DNA of 64,000 nucleotides from Streptomyces ruber (GCF_014648075.1 NZ_BMQK01000011.1:124001-188000); one strand, 5' to 3'; shown: positions 10,301 through 18,961, numbered from the stretch's first letter. Program-made: numbers and translations. The notes: a model not told the origin generated them from the sequence alone.

Positions 10301-10342
10301 GTCGGTGCCGCCGGTCGCGCCGGTGCCGCTGAATCCGCTCAT
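7319..10342 (-). CDS. Large TPR-repeat protein coupled to an HSP90-family protein
   Basis: A 1007-residue protein with no signal peptide or membrane segment. About residues 1-350 form a helical domain with a conserved-looking core (KVYNYSSEKDKMFVPFARLL). A proline/threonine-rich linker follows near residues 355-400. The rest is a tandem array of about 34-residue TPR-like helical pairs rich in Ala, Glu and Arg. ATG 10342 overlaps the TGA of the HSP90 gene by four bases (ATGA), so translation is coupled; the open frame upstream of it is an antisense shadow. In eukaryotes TPR proteins are HSP90 co-chaperones, so a working complex is plausible. The function is unknown. Confidence 0.8.
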   Translation of the reverse strand: MSGFSGTGATGGTDGITDISDITDLRRAMAENYDQPEGPARNARAEHLLVRAERLGVPLAVIEALGHQLKVYNYSSEKDKMFVPFARLLRMWDERPEDFDEYETHSLHWVFKWMSAGMLNQPHIPLASIEKWLGEMERRYRLAGHSERAVRSAEFSVAAHVGDLDRAGAAYTAWLAADRDAMADCHACELHGQGWWQARCGDDAEALRLWAPVLQGEYTCAHEPHTVLASSLLPLLRLGRLDEARAHHLRGFRLVRAMESMRSAYADHLEFCALSGNEARGLELLAERPAYFTDDGDPRSKLDFMAVVALLTGRLVELGLDGQRVPGPAGRTWTAGELAAHARGEARKLAARFDERNGTPYVGERTEERMARRPLVDRLPLGVRSPGRLPVPAPRPPASVESTTTPGTASDTAPDSSPGLPALLTEARRLTEALHPDAVEAWAAVARAAEAEGAELDAYDRAEIADHEAMGRGPEGLPLFARAAGLYEEAGDLGEALAARARGASVLAFTGRTDAALEAIAEPYERVLALFAEDGTGVRQTASVLMGRARIAMHLLDAEAGTDAGEGPGEDAVAAAESAVREVLALAEPHVADVRLASRVAEAWGMLGELAARAGDLAGAAELIARAAETYVTAGLPWFAVEQEARLTRAARHLGDLENAERAARAALEHGGPYLQPAGHAQLHLQLAEVLGEGGRFGPAADHALEAAHWADEAGEAAMGAWARHQLGGFLLRQGRWAEAAEVLESALPDLTAERHGDGTVVQTQWWLGECLTELGEHRQAAERWLRAAEIARHWPEQRDHAMLAHLAAEALEHAELPAEAERAYTRAGDLWRGLGNVFGFVRALRARAWIAARGEEGSGRARELMEEAVRECEAVLRAVDDPEADARRQAVAELGQSHYQFGDLVARSVTGEAGSAGARRAFEEALAHMTRAADAYASLGDAALDARADAELAAVRLEAELGRSAGASARARGVLSLCAGRDDPAAGARRAEAERLLELLEAQAEA

Positions 10343-12177
10343 CGGCGGCCGTCCTCCCCGGACTCGGTGTGGGTGGCCCATTCCAGCAGGCCGATGAACG
10401 CGCGGTTCAGGAGCGCCGAGTCCGCGGGCCGCAGGGGGCGCTGCGCCATCAGCAGGGCCTGCCCGTACAGGGACTCGGTCGCGGTGCCGATCAGCTCCGG
10501 GTCCTTCAGGGAGCCCACCTTGCGGATCAGCGGGTTGAGGTGGTTGAGCACCAGCCGCGCGCGCGGGGCGCTGCCCCGGAGCGAGCCGAGGATGCCCGCC
10601 CACAGGTCGTCGGCCTGTTCCTCGGCCTCGGCGCGTGCCTGCTCGTGCCGGGCCGCCCGGTCGTCCAGGTGCAGCGCGGGCACCGACAGCGGGTGGAACG
10701 CCCGCAGCACGACATCGCAGCCCAGTGGGTCGAGGGCGGCCCGCGCGGCGGACAGGAAACCCGCGAGGGCCAGCTCCTCCGCCGGGTCCACGAGGTCCAG
10801 GTGGGCGGTCACCGTGTCGGCGTCCAGCTCGGCGACCACCGTGCCCGGACGCACGGCCGGCAGCGCCTCGACCAGTTCGCTGTCGTAGGTGTAGCCGCCG
10901 TTGACCACGCCGACGCCCTGCGCGGACGCGATGGGCGCGACCTGCCGGTACTCCTCCACGGTCCGGGTGAAGTGCACCACCGGGTGCCGCTGCGCGAACT
11001 CCTCCAGGGACAGCCGCCCGTCGGTCGTCTCGAACGGCAGCCACGGCAGCATCGTGCGCAGCATCTCCGCGTCGTGCCGGGCCAGCGACTTCACGCCCAG
11101 GTGGTGCACCGACAGGAAGGCCGCGAGACGCTCCGGGTCGCCCGCCGCGAGCCCGGTCAGCCAGGAGCGGATCCTCTCGCCGAGGGCCTCCCGCACCGCC
11201 GCGAGGGTCTCGTCCTCGTACAGCGACTCGCGCGAGGCGGTGGGCCGCAGGCTGTCCGTGTCGAGCACGCAGCGCACGAAGAAGGCCCAGTCCGGCAGCA
11301 GCTGTTCGGCCCGCTCGGTGAGCAGCATGCCCTTCAGGTGCACCCGGTGGCCCGCGCGCTGGGCGGGGCTCACCGCGGACGGCAGCACGTACGCCACGCC
11401 GCGCACGCCCGCGAGGGGCACGTCCAGCTCGATCGAGTCCAGCGGGGCGAAGCCGAACAGTTCCTGGCAGTGCCGGGCGAGAGCCACCCGCCGGGCGGCG
11501 GGCGTGAGACGACCGCGGTCCCAGGGCGCCGGCACACCGGTGACCGCCTCGTCGCCCACGCGGACGTCGTACGGCAGCAGCGCGCCGAAGTCCCGCGCCA
11601 GGGCGAGGACCCGCTCGTGGCCGAGCCAGTCGGCCGCGCCGGGCCGCGCCGTCAGGTACACGGTCGTACCCGGTTCCGTACGGGCGTCCTGACCCAGGGT
11701 CCGCACGGTGTACGAGCCGTCGTCGCTCGCCGTCCACTCCACGGGTGGTGCGTCCGGCGTACGGGCGCTGCGGCTGACGACCCGGATCCGCCCGGCGACC
11801 ACGAAACACGCCAGCAGCCCGATGCCGAACTGCCCCAGGAACTCCGAGCGCGCCGACTCCAGCCCCTCCGCGCGCTTGGAGCTGCGGCCGATGGTGGCGA
11901 GCAGGCTGTGCACGTCCGCCTCGGTGAGCCCGATGCCGGAGTCCTCCACCCGCAGGGCGCCGCCCGAGGCGTACAGCCGCACGGTGGCGGGGGCGTCCGG
12001 CTGCTCCGCGCGCCGGGCGGTGATCGCGTCCACGGCGTTCTGCAGCAGTTCGCGCAGGTAGACCTTGGGGCTGGAGTAGAGGTGATGGGAGAGCAGGTCC
12101 ACCAGACCGCGCAGGTCGACCTGGAACGTATGGGGTGACTGTGGTGCCTGGGATGACTGTGAGGTCTGCGAATCCAT
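10339..12177 (-). CDS. HSP90-family (HtpG-like) ATPase
   Basis: A protein of about 612 residues with an N-terminal GHKL ATPase domain. It has the catalytic glutamate in LRELLQNAVDA (Glu43), the nucleotide-binding VEDSGIGLT (about 77-85), the ATP-lid region LLATIGRSSKR, and GQFGIGLLACF (about 115-125). Middle-domain features such as GVRGVAYVLPSAV and the SRESLYED motif follow. The C-terminal dimerisation region diverges from standard HtpG, which is also a little longer. ATG 12177 is chosen; GTG 12183 would add two residues. The product is probably a chaperone or conformational switch acting with the TPR protein encoded immediately downstream. Confidence 0.88.
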   Translation of the reverse strand: MDSQTSQSSQAPQSPHTFQVDLRGLVDLLSHHLYSSPKVYLRELLQNAVDAITARRAEQPDAPATVRLYASGGALRVEDSGIGLTEADVHSLLATIGRSSKRAEGLESARSEFLGQFGIGLLACFVVAGRIRVVSRSARTPDAPPVEWTASDDGSYTVRTLGQDARTEPGTTVYLTARPGAADWLGHERVLALARDFGALLPYDVRVGDEAVTGVPAPWDRGRLTPAARRVALARHCQELFGFAPLDSIELDVPLAGVRGVAYVLPSAVSPAQRAGHRVHLKGMLLTERAEQLLPDWAFFVRCVLDTDSLRPTASRESLYEDETLAAVREALGERIRSWLTGLAAGDPERLAAFLSVHHLGVKSLARHDAEMLRTMLPWLPFETTDGRLSLEEFAQRHPVVHFTRTVEEYRQVAPIASAQGVGVVNGGYTYDSELVEALPAVRPGTVVAELDADTVTAHLDLVDPAEELALAGFLSAARAALDPLGCDVVLRAFHPLSVPALHLDDRAARHEQARAEAEEQADDLWAGILGSLRGSAPRARLVLNHLNPLIRKVGSLKDPELIGTATESLYGQALLMAQRPLRPADSALLNRAFIGLLEWATHTESGEDGRR

Positions 12178-12349
12178 CGTCACGGCGCCGCGGGTGGGGG
12201 ACGGTCGACGGCGCGGGGTCGGGCGGGCCGGTGGGGCGGTGACCGCGGGAAGGGGGATGGCCGTAAGGGCGCCATCCTAGGCCGCGAGCCACCCGCCTGA
12301 CCAGCGGGTTCCCGGAGCCTTTACGGCATTGTCAGTGGCGTGGTGTGCA

Positions 12350-14575
12350 ATGGATCTCGTGCCCGCACTGGAAGAACCACTGAAGAAGGTGCTCGGCCCC
12401 GCCACCGCGAAGGTGATGGCCGAGCATCTCGGCCTGCACACCGTCGGCGACCTGCTCCACCACTATCCCCGCAGGTACGAGGAGCGCGGCCGGCTCACCC
12501 ACCTCGCCGACCTGCCCATGGACGAGCACGTCACGGTGGTCGCCCAGGTCGCCGACGCCCGCCTGCACACGTTCGCCTCCGCCAAGGCCCCGCGCGGCAA
12601 GGGACAGCGCCTCGAAGTCACCATCACGGACGGCAGCGGCCGTCTCCAGCTCGTCTTCTTCGGCAACGGCGTGCACAAGCCCCACAAGGAGCTTCTCCCC
12701 GGCACGCGCGCCCTCTTCGCCGGCAAGGTGTCCGTCTTCAACCGCCGCCTCCAGCTCGCCCACCCGGCGTACGAGCTGCTGCGCGGCGACACGGAAGACC
12801 CGGCCGAGACGGCCGACTCCTGGGCGGGCGCCCTGATCCCGATCTACCCGGCCACCGCCAAGCTGGAGTCCTGGAAGCTCGCCAAGGCCGTGCAGACGGT
12901 CCTGCCGAGCGCCCAGGAGGCGGTCGACCCCCTGCCGGAGTCCCTCCGCGCGGGCCGCGGCGTGGTCTCGCTGCCCGAGGCCCTGCTGAAGATCCACCGC
13001 CCCCACACCAAGGCGGACGTCGAGGACGCCCGCACCCGCCTGAAGTGGGACGAGGCATTCGTCCTCCAGGTCGCCCTGGCCCGCCGCCGCCACGCCGACG
13101 CCCAGCTCCCGGCCGTGGCCCGCAGGCCCGCCCCGGACGGCCTCCTCACCGCCTTCGACGCCAGGCTGCCGTTCACCCTCACGGACGGCCAGCGCAAGGT
13201 GTCCGAGGAGATCTTCGCCGACCTGGCCACCGAGCACCCGATGCACCGGCTGCTCCAAGGGGAGGTGGGCAGCGGGAAAACCATGGTCGCCCTGCGCGCC
13301 ATGCTCGCCGTCGTCGACGCGGGCGGGCAGGCCGCCATGCTCGCGCCCACCGAGGTGCTCGCCCAGCAGCACCACCGGTCGGTCACCGAGATGATGGGGG
13401 ACCTGGCCGAGGGAGGCATGCTCGGCGGGAGCGAGCACGCCACCAAGGTCGTCCTGCTCACCGGCTCCATGGGCGCCGCCGCCCGCCGCCAGGCGCTGCT
13501 GGACCTGGCCACCGCCGAGGCCGGCATCGTCATCGGCACCCACGCGCTGATCGAGGACAAGGTGCAGTTCCACGACCTCGGCCTGGTCGTGGTCGACGAG
13601 CAGCACCGCTTCGGCGTGGAACAGCGCGACGCCCTGCGCGGCAAGGGCAAGCAGCCGCCGCACCTGCTGGTGATGACGGCCACGCCCATCCCGCGCACGG
13701 TCGCCATGACCGTCTTCGGCGACCTGGAGACCTCCGTCCTCGACCAGCTGCCCGCGGGCCGCTCGCCGATCGCCAGCCACGTCGTCCCGGCGGCCGACAA
13801 GCCGCACTTCCTCGCGCGCGCGTGGGAGCGGGTGCGGGAGGAAGTGGCGAACGGACACCAGGCGTACGTGGTCTGCCCCCGCATCGGTGACGAGGAGGGC
13901 GGCGCGGACGGCGCGAAAAAGAAGAAGGCGCCGGACGACGGCGCGGACGGAGCGGACCGGCGCCCGCCCCTCGCCGTCCTCGACGTCGCCGACCAGCTCG
14001 CCAAGGGCCCCCTCCAGGGGCTGAGGGTCGAGGTCCTGCACGGTCGCATGCAGCCCGACGACAAGGACGCCGTGATGCGCCGCTTCTCGGCCGGCGAGAC
14101 CGACGTCCTGGTGGCGACCACCGTCATCGAGGTCGGCGTCAACGTCCCGAACGCCACGGCGATGGTCGTCATGGACGCCGACCGGTTCGGCGTCTCCCAG
14201 CTCCACCAGCTGCGCGGCCGGGTCGGCCGCGGTTCCGCCGCCGGCCTCTGCCTCCTGGTCACCGAGATGCCCGAGGCGAGCGCGGCCCGTCAGCGCCTCA
14301 ACGCGGTCGCGTCCACCCTGGACGGCTTCGAACTCTCCCGCATCGATCTCGAACAGCGACGGGAGGGCGACGTCCTCGGGCAGGCCCAGTCCGGCGCCCG
14401 CACCTCCCTGCGGATGCTCGCCGTCATCGAGGACGAGGAGATCATCACCGAGGCCCGCGAGGAGGCCGCGGCCGTGGTCGCCGCCGACCCGGACCTCACG
14501 CGCCTGCCCGGCCTGCGCACGGCCCTGGACGCCCTGCTGGACGCGGAGCGCGAACAGTACCTGGACAAGGGCTGA
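12350..14575 (+). CDS. recG: ATP-dependent DNA helicase RecG
   Basis: RecG remodels stalled replication forks and branch-migrates Holliday junctions. The 741-residue protein has the N-terminal wedge/OB domain, Walker A QGEVGSGKTM (about residues 302-311), DEQHRFGVEQR (motif II, about 416), TATPIPRTVAMT (motif III), and motif VI QLRGRVGRGS. An acidic/basic insertion (EEGGADGAKKKKAPDDG) near residues 518-535 is lineage-specific. ATG 12350 is chosen; GTG 12360 or the upstream GTG 12329 are possible. It is divergent from the HSP90 gene. Confidence 0.96.
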   Translation: MDLVPALEEPLKKVLGPATAKVMAEHLGLHTVGDLLHHYPRRYEERGRLTHLADLPMDEHVTVVAQVADARLHTFASAKAPRGKGQRLEVTITDGSGRLQLVFFGNGVHKPHKELLPGTRALFAGKVSVFNRRLQLAHPAYELLRGDTEDPAETADSWAGALIPIYPATAKLESWKLAKAVQTVLPSAQEAVDPLPESLRAGRGVVSLPEALLKIHRPHTKADVEDARTRLKWDEAFVLQVALARRRHADAQLPAVARRPAPDGLLTAFDARLPFTLTDGQRKVSEEIFADLATEHPMHRLLQGEVGSGKTMVALRAMLAVVDAGGQAAMLAPTEVLAQQHHRSVTEMMGDLAEGGMLGGSEHATKVVLLTGSMGAAARRQALLDLATAEAGIVIGTHALIEDKVQFHDLGLVVVDEQHRFGVEQRDALRGKGKQPPHLLVMTATPIPRTVAMTVFGDLETSVLDQLPAGRSPIASHVVPAADKPHFLARAWERVREEVANGHQAYVVCPRIGDEEGGADGAKKKKAPDDGADGADRRPPLAVLDVADQLAKGPLQGLRVEVLHGRMQPDDKDAVMRRFSAGETDVLVATTVIEVGVNVPNATAMVVMDADRFGVSQLHQLRGRVGRGSAAGLCLLVTEMPEASAARQRLNAVASTLDGFELSRIDLEQRREGDVLGQAQSGARTSLRMLAVIEDEEIITEAREEAAAVVAADPDLTRLPGLRTALDALLDAEREQYLDKG

Positions 14576-14707
14576 CCCGGAGATGACGTCTCCGGTCCCG
14601 TCACCGCCACCGGCGCCCGCCCCCGGCACCGGCTGCGAGACTGGACCGGTCACGGAATCGACCGATACCGACCGACCCGACCACGGACAAGGACGAGGAC
14701 CGAGAAG

Positions 14708-15295
14708 ATGACCCGCGTGATCGCCGGCCTGGCCGGCGGACGCCGACTGGCCGTCCCGCAGGGCGGCGGCACCCGCCCCACCTCCGACCGCGCGCGCGAG
14801 GCCCTCTTCTCCACCTGGGAGTCCCTGCTCGGCGGCCCGCTCGACGGGGAGCGCGTGCTCGACCTGTACGCGGGCTCCGGCGCCGTCGGCCTGGAGGCGC
14901 TGAGCCGGGGTGCGTCCCACGCCCTGCTCGTCGAGGCCGACGCCCGCGCCGTCCGCACGGTCCGGGCGAACGTGAGCGCGCTCGCCCTGCCCGGCGCCGA
15001 GGTCAGGGCGGGCAAGGCGGAGCAGATCGCCCAGTCCCCGGCGCCGCCCGAGCCGTACGACATCGTCTTCCTCGACCCGCCGTACGCGGTCGCGGACGGC
15101 GATCTCCGGGAGATTCTGCTCACACTCCGCACCGGGGGCTGGCTCGCGGAGGACGCCCTGGTCACCGTGGAGCGCAGCACCAGAGGCGGGGAGTTCGTCT
15201 GGCCGGAGGGCTTCGAGGCGCTACGTGCCCGTCGCTACGGCGAGGGAACGCTTTGGTACGGTCGCGCCGCCTCTACGTGCGAAGACGCACGATGA
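14708..15295 (+). CDS. rsmD: 16S rRNA (guanine966-N2)-methyltransferase RsmD
   Basis: RsmD methylates G966 of 16S rRNA using S-adenosylmethionine. The 195-residue protein carries motif I LDLYAGSGAVGLEA (about residues 51-64) and the amino-methyltransferase signature FLDPPY (about 121-126). Its N-terminal RVIAGLAGGRRL and TRPTSDRAREALF segments are diagnostic. It is followed by coaD within 26 bases, a coupling conserved across many bacteria. Confidence 0.95.
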   Translation: MTRVIAGLAGGRRLAVPQGGGTRPTSDRAREALFSTWESLLGGPLDGERVLDLYAGSGAVGLEALSRGASHALLVEADARAVRTVRANVSALALPGAEVRAGKAEQIAQSPAPPEPYDIVFLDPPYAVADGDLREILLTLRTGGWLAEDALVTVERSTRGGEFVWPEGFEALRARRYGEGTLWYGRAASTCEDAR

Positions 15296-15321
15296 CCGGA
15301 CCGGAGAGCGAGGGACCACAA

Positions 15322-15801
15322 GTGCGCCGCGCCGTCTGTCCCGGGTCGTTCGACCCGATCACCAACGGACACCTCGACATCATCGCCCGCGCCGCGAAGC
15401 TGTACGACGTCGTCCACGTCGCGGTGATGATCAACAAATCCAAGAAGGGCCTGTTCGGGATCGACGAGCGGATCGACCTGATCCGCCAGGTCACCGCCGA
15501 GTACGGGAACGTGCAGGTCGAGTCCTTCCACGGCCTCCTCGTCGACTTCTGCAAGCAGCGCGACATCCCGGCCATCGTCAAGGGCCTGCGCGCGGTCAGC
15601 GACTTCGACTACGAACTGCAGATGGCCCAGATGAACAACGGCCTCTCCGGGGTGGAGACCCTCTTCGTCCCCACCAACCCGACGTACAGCTTCCTGTCCT
15701 CCTCCCTCGTCAAGGAGGTCGCCACCTGGGGCGGCGACGTCTCCCACCTGGTGCCGCCGGTGGTGCTGGAGGCCCTGAACCGGCGGCTCGGCGAGAACTG
15801 A
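15322..15801 (+). CDS. coaD: Phosphopantetheine adenylyltransferase
   Basis: CoaD adenylates 4'-phosphopantetheine to dephospho-CoA. It has the nucleotidyltransferase motif PGSFDPITNGH (residues 7-17) and the SSSLVKEVA motif near the C-terminus. GTG 15322 gives 159 residues, the normal length, and a GAGG sits nine bases before it. Longer starts (ATG 15292) would add an unconserved tail. It is probably co-transcribed with rsmD. Confidence 0.96.
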   Translation: MRRAVCPGSFDPITNGHLDIIARAAKLYDVVHVAVMINKSKKGLFGIDERIDLIRQVTAEYGNVQVESFHGLLVDFCKQRDIPAIVKGLRAVSDFDYELQMAQMNNGLSGVETLFVPTNPTYSFLSSSLVKEVATWGGDVSHLVPPVVLEALNRRLGEN

Positions 15802-15898
15802 GCGCCGGTGACCCGCCATCCGGTGTCGGGCGGGTCGCGAGTGGCCGTACAGTCGACCCGTCCTTCTCCAACACACTGCAGAGAGTGGCGAGCACACG

Positions 15899-17005
15899 GT
15901 GGACGTGCAGAAGAAGCTCGACGAGATCGTCGCGACGGTCTCCGGCGCCCGGGCCATGCCCATGTCGGCCTCGTGCGTGATCAACCGCGCGGACCTGCTC
16001 GCGCTGCTCGAAGAGCTTCGGGCGGCGCTTCCCGGGTCCCTCGCGGAGGCCCGGGAGCTGATCGGCGACCGCGACCAGATGGTCGAGCAGGCCCGCCAGG
16101 AGGCGGAGCGGATCATCGAGGGCGCGCACGCCCAGCGCGGCTCCCTGATCTCCGACACCGAGGTCGCCCGCCGCTCCCAGGCCGAGGCCGACCGCATCCT
16201 CGCCGAGGCCCGCCAGGAGGCCGAGGAGATCCGCGCGGAGGCCGACGACTACGTCGACTCCAAGCTCGCCAACTTCGAGGTCGTCCTCACCAAGACCCTC
16301 GGCTCGGTCGGCCGGGGCCGCGAGAAGCTCCTCGGCACCGGCCCGGGCACGGACGGGGACGGGTACCTGGCCCCCGAGGACGACGACGCCCCCGAGCGCA
16401 GCCACGACCCGGAGACCCTGCGCCGCGACGCCGACGCCTACGTCGACGCCAAGCTCGGCGCCTTCGAGGCGGTCCTCGCCAAGACCCTGGAAGCCGTCGG
16501 CAGGGGCCGCGAGAAGCTGCACGGCCGCATCGCCACCGACGACCTGGGCGCCCTCGCGCTGCACGACGACGGCGCGCAGAAGCGGCACACCAGCGACGCG
16601 GACTACCTGGCGGACCTCGCCGCGCTCGCCGACGCCCCCGAGCGCACGCGGACCCAGCAGCCCTCCCCGGCCCCGGCGGCCGCGGAGATCCCGGCCCAGC
16701 CGCAGTACGACCAGCACCAGCACCAGCAGGACGCCTACGCGTACCAGCAGCAGGACCCCTACGGCTACCAGCAGCAGTACGCCGGCCAGCAGGACCCGTA
16801 CGGCTACCAGCAGGCCGACCCGTACGCCGCCTACCCGCAGCAGCCCGCGTACGACCCGAACCAGGCCCCGCAGACCCCGCAGGGGGATCAGGGGCACCAG
16901 GGCCGGCAGCAGGGATACGCGCTCGACGAGACGAGCCTGTTCGACACCAGCATGATCAGCGCGGAGCAGCTGCGCCAGTACGAGCAGGGCCGCGGCGGCC
17001 ACTGA
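15899..17005 (+). CDS. DivIVA-domain coiled-coil protein, SepIVA-like
   Basis: A 368-residue protein starting at GTG 15899. Residues about 1-30 resemble the short membrane-proximal DivIVA segment, followed by a long charged coiled coil (about 40-130, repeats of EARQEAEEI type). Two near-identical blocks, DDYVDSKLANFEVVLTKTL and DAYVDAKLGAFEAVLAKTL, show an internal duplication. The tail (about 255-340) is Gln/Tyr/Pro-rich with DPYGYQQ repeats. In mycobacteria the coaD neighbour SepIVA is a divisome protein, and the coaD, DUF177, rpmF context matches. A role in polar growth or division is inferred. Confidence 0.82.
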   Translation: MDVQKKLDEIVATVSGARAMPMSASCVINRADLLALLEELRAALPGSLAEARELIGDRDQMVEQARQEAERIIEGAHAQRGSLISDTEVARRSQAEADRILAEARQEAEEIRAEADDYVDSKLANFEVVLTKTLGSVGRGREKLLGTGPGTDGDGYLAPEDDDAPERSHDPETLRRDADAYVDAKLGAFEAVLAKTLEAVGRGREKLHGRIATDDLGALALHDDGAQKRHTSDADYLADLAALADAPERTRTQQPSPAPAAAEIPAQPQYDQHQHQQDAYAYQQQDPYGYQQQYAGQQDPYGYQQADPYAAYPQQPAYDPNQAPQTPQGDQGHQGRQQGYALDETSLFDTSMISAEQLRQYEQGRGGH

Positions 17006-17258
17006 CGGCCGGGCGGGGCCCGGGCCGACCGCGGCCGCTGTCCGGCGGGTGCCCACCGGTTTGGGCCGGAGCCGAATGGTCCAGTATCCTGTCTCTTCGG
17101 TCGCGCGTACGTTCACGTGGTCTGCGCTGTCTGCTCATGCCGACGCTTTCCGCAAGGACGCCCAGGACGCCCAGGACACCGAAGGCGTCCGCGACCGACC
17201 GCCGCCCGGGACACCGGGGTGGCGTATTCTCCCCGAGCCGCGAAGACCGAAAGCAGGA

Positions 17259-17912
17259 ATGGCCCTGAACGCCCGCCTCGACCACCGGAACCCCCTCGTG
17301 TTCGACACGCACGAGCTGGGGCGGCGTCCTGGTGCGCTGCAGCGCCTGACCCGTACGGTCGACGCACCCAAGGACCTCGGTATCCAAGGGGTCGTCGGGG
17401 TGCCGGAAGGCGCCCCGGTGGAGCTCGAGCTCCGCCTCGAGTCGGTCATGGAAGGGGTGCTTGTCACAGGCACCGCCCGTGCACGGGCCGAGGGGGAGTG
17501 CGTAAGGTGTCTGGAGCCGCTCGGGCTGGAGCTCGAAGCGGACTTCCAGGAGATGTTCTCGTACCCTGACGCCGACGACCGGGGCCGCGTGAAGGCGGAA
17601 CCGGCCGACGACGCCGGGGAATCCGCAGAAAACGAGGACAGGCTCTTTCTCGAGGACGGCCTGTTCGACCTCGAACCCGTGCTGCGTGATGCGGTGGTGC
17701 TCGCACTGCCGATGCAGCCGGTGTGCCAGGACGACTGCCCCGGCCTGTGCTCCCAGTGCGGAGCCAGGCTCGCGGACGACCCGGACCACCACCACGACGC
17801 CGTCGACATCCGTTGGGCGGCACTGCAGGGACTCGCCGGTTCACTCGAAGACGGCGAGAAGGACGAGATGAGCGGCGCCGAGTCGGGCGTCGACGAGAAG
17901 CAGGAGAAGTAG
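17259..17912 (+). CDS. yceD: DUF177/YceD family protein, zinc-ribbon-like cysteines
   Basis: A 217-residue protein of the YceD family that almost always sits directly before rpmF. It contains GECVRCLEPL (Cys81, Cys84) and CQDDCPGLCSQCG (about 155-167), a pattern consistent with a bound metal. Family members are linked to 23S rRNA maturation in plants and bacteria; the molecular action is unclear. ATG 17259 is chosen because the family begins MALNARLDHRNPLVFDTHEL; the longer frame reads promoter DNA. An acidic Asp/Glu stretch follows the first cysteine pair. Confidence 0.87.
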   Translation: MALNARLDHRNPLVFDTHELGRRPGALQRLTRTVDAPKDLGIQGVVGVPEGAPVELELRLESVMEGVLVTGTARARAEGECVRCLEPLGLELEADFQEMFSYPDADDRGRVKAEPADDAGESAENEDRLFLEDGLFDLEPVLRDAVVLALPMQPVCQDDCPGLCSQCGARLADDPDHHHDAVDIRWAALQGLAGSLEDGEKDEMSGAESGVDEKQEK

Positions 17913-17914
17913 CC

Positions 17915-18088
17915 GTGGCTGTTCCGAAGCGGAAGATGTCGCGCAGCAACACGCGCCACCGCCGGTCGCAGTGGAAGGCTGCGGTCCCCACCCTGGTTGC
18001 GTGCGAGCGCTGCCACGAGCCCAAGCAGCAGCACATCGCGTGCCCGTCGTGCGGCACCTACAACAAGCGCCAGGTCCTCGAGGTCTGA
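17915..18088 (+). CDS. rpmF: Ribosomal protein L32
   Basis: A 57-residue 50S protein with the typical VPKRKMSRSNTRHRRSQWK N-terminus and a zinc ribbon, CERC followed 13 residues later by CPSCG. Start GTG 17915 follows AGGAGA by about eight bases and lies two bases after the DUF177 stop, so the two are coupled. This is the cysteine-bearing form. Confidence 0.97.
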   Translation: MAVPKRKMSRSNTRHRRSQWKAAVPTLVACERCHEPKQQHIACPSCGTYNKRQVLEV

Positions 18089-18107
18089 GTGGCCGGTGAG
18101 AGGTCTG

Positions 18108-18914
18108 ATGTCTGACGCCAAGGCGGACTCCAGCGCCAGGAAGAGGGCGGACAACACAGCCTCGTCCCACACGATTCTGGAAGGGCGGCTCGGCTACCAG
18201 GTCGAGTCCGCCCTTCTGGTGCGTGCGCTGACCCACCGTTCGTACGCGTACGAGAACGGCGGCCTGCCCACCAACGAGCGCCTGGAGTTCCTCGGGGACT
18301 CCGTGCTCGGCCTGGTGGTCACGGACACGCTGTACCGCACCCACCCCGACCTGCCCGAGGGCCAGCTGGCCAAGCTGCGGGCCGCGGTGGTCAACTCGCG
18401 GGCGCTGGCGGAGGTGGGCCGCGGGCTCGACCTCGGCTCCTTCATCCGGCTCGGCCGGGGCGAGGAGGGCACGGGAGGCCGGGACAAGGCTTCGATCCTC
18501 GCCGACACCCTGGAAGCGGTGATCGGCGCGGTCTATCTCGACCAGGGCCTCGACGCGGCGTCCGAACTGGTGCACCGCCTGTTCGACCCGCTGATCGAGA
18601 AGTCCTCGAACCTCGGTGCCGGCCTGGACTGGAAGACCAGTCTCCAGGAGCTCACCGCGACCGAGGGGCTCGGCGTCCCCGAGTACCTGGTCACGGAGAC
18701 CGGCCCCGACCACGAGAAGACCTTTACTGCTGCCGCCCGCGTCGGAGGCGTCTCGTACGGCACCGGCACCGGCCGCAGCAAGAAGGAAGCAGAGCAGCAG
18801 GCGGCCGAGTCCGCCTGGCGCGCGATCCGCTCCGCGGCGGACGAGCGCGCGAAGGCGGCCGCGGAGGCCGTCGGCGAGGACCCCGAGGACAGCGTGGACG
18901 CCGCCTCGGCCTGA
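18108..18914 (+). CDS. rnc: Ribonuclease III
   Basis: RNase III cleaves double-stranded RNA in rRNA processing and mRNA decay; in S. coelicolor the same gene is absB, needed for antibiotic regulation. The 268-residue protein has the catalytic signature NERLEFLGDSVLG (about residues 55-67), DKASILADTLEAVIGA with the second acidic pair, and a C-terminal dsRNA-binding domain (about 170-240, GTGRSKKEAEQQAAE). ATG 18108 follows GAGAGG. A hairpin after the stop probably ends the yceD-rpmF-rnc transcript. Confidence 0.96.
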   Translation: MSDAKADSSARKRADNTASSHTILEGRLGYQVESALLVRALTHRSYAYENGGLPTNERLEFLGDSVLGLVVTDTLYRTHPDLPEGQLAKLRAAVVNSRALAEVGRGLDLGSFIRLGRGEEGTGGRDKASILADTLEAVIGAVYLDQGLDAASELVHRLFDPLIEKSSNLGAGLDWKTSLQELTATEGLGVPEYLVTETGPDHEKTFTAAARVGGVSYGTGTGRSKKEAEQQAAESAWRAIRSAADERAKAAAEAVGEDPEDSVDAASA

Positions 18915-18929
18915 TGCCGGACTTCCTGG

Positions 18930-18961
18930 AACCCCCGCCCGACCACGGTCCGGCGGGGGTT
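18930..18961 (+). terminator. Hairpin terminator after rnc
   Basis: A perfect 10-bp GC-rich stem (18930-18939 with 18952-18961) with a 12-base loop lies 16 bases past the rnc stop. It has only a short T tail, as is usual in Streptomyces. Confidence 0.7.

Noticed and set aside
7556..10888. A 1110-residue open frame opposite the TPR/HSP90 pair
   Set aside because: It is a GC-driven antisense shadow; the minus-strand frames hold recognisable domains and coupled starts.
7319..12177. HSP90/TPR pair as a proven phage-defence system
   Set aside because: No defence effector, nuclease, toxin or membrane killer is encoded beside it, and its neighbours are core genes. It is kept only as an open question.
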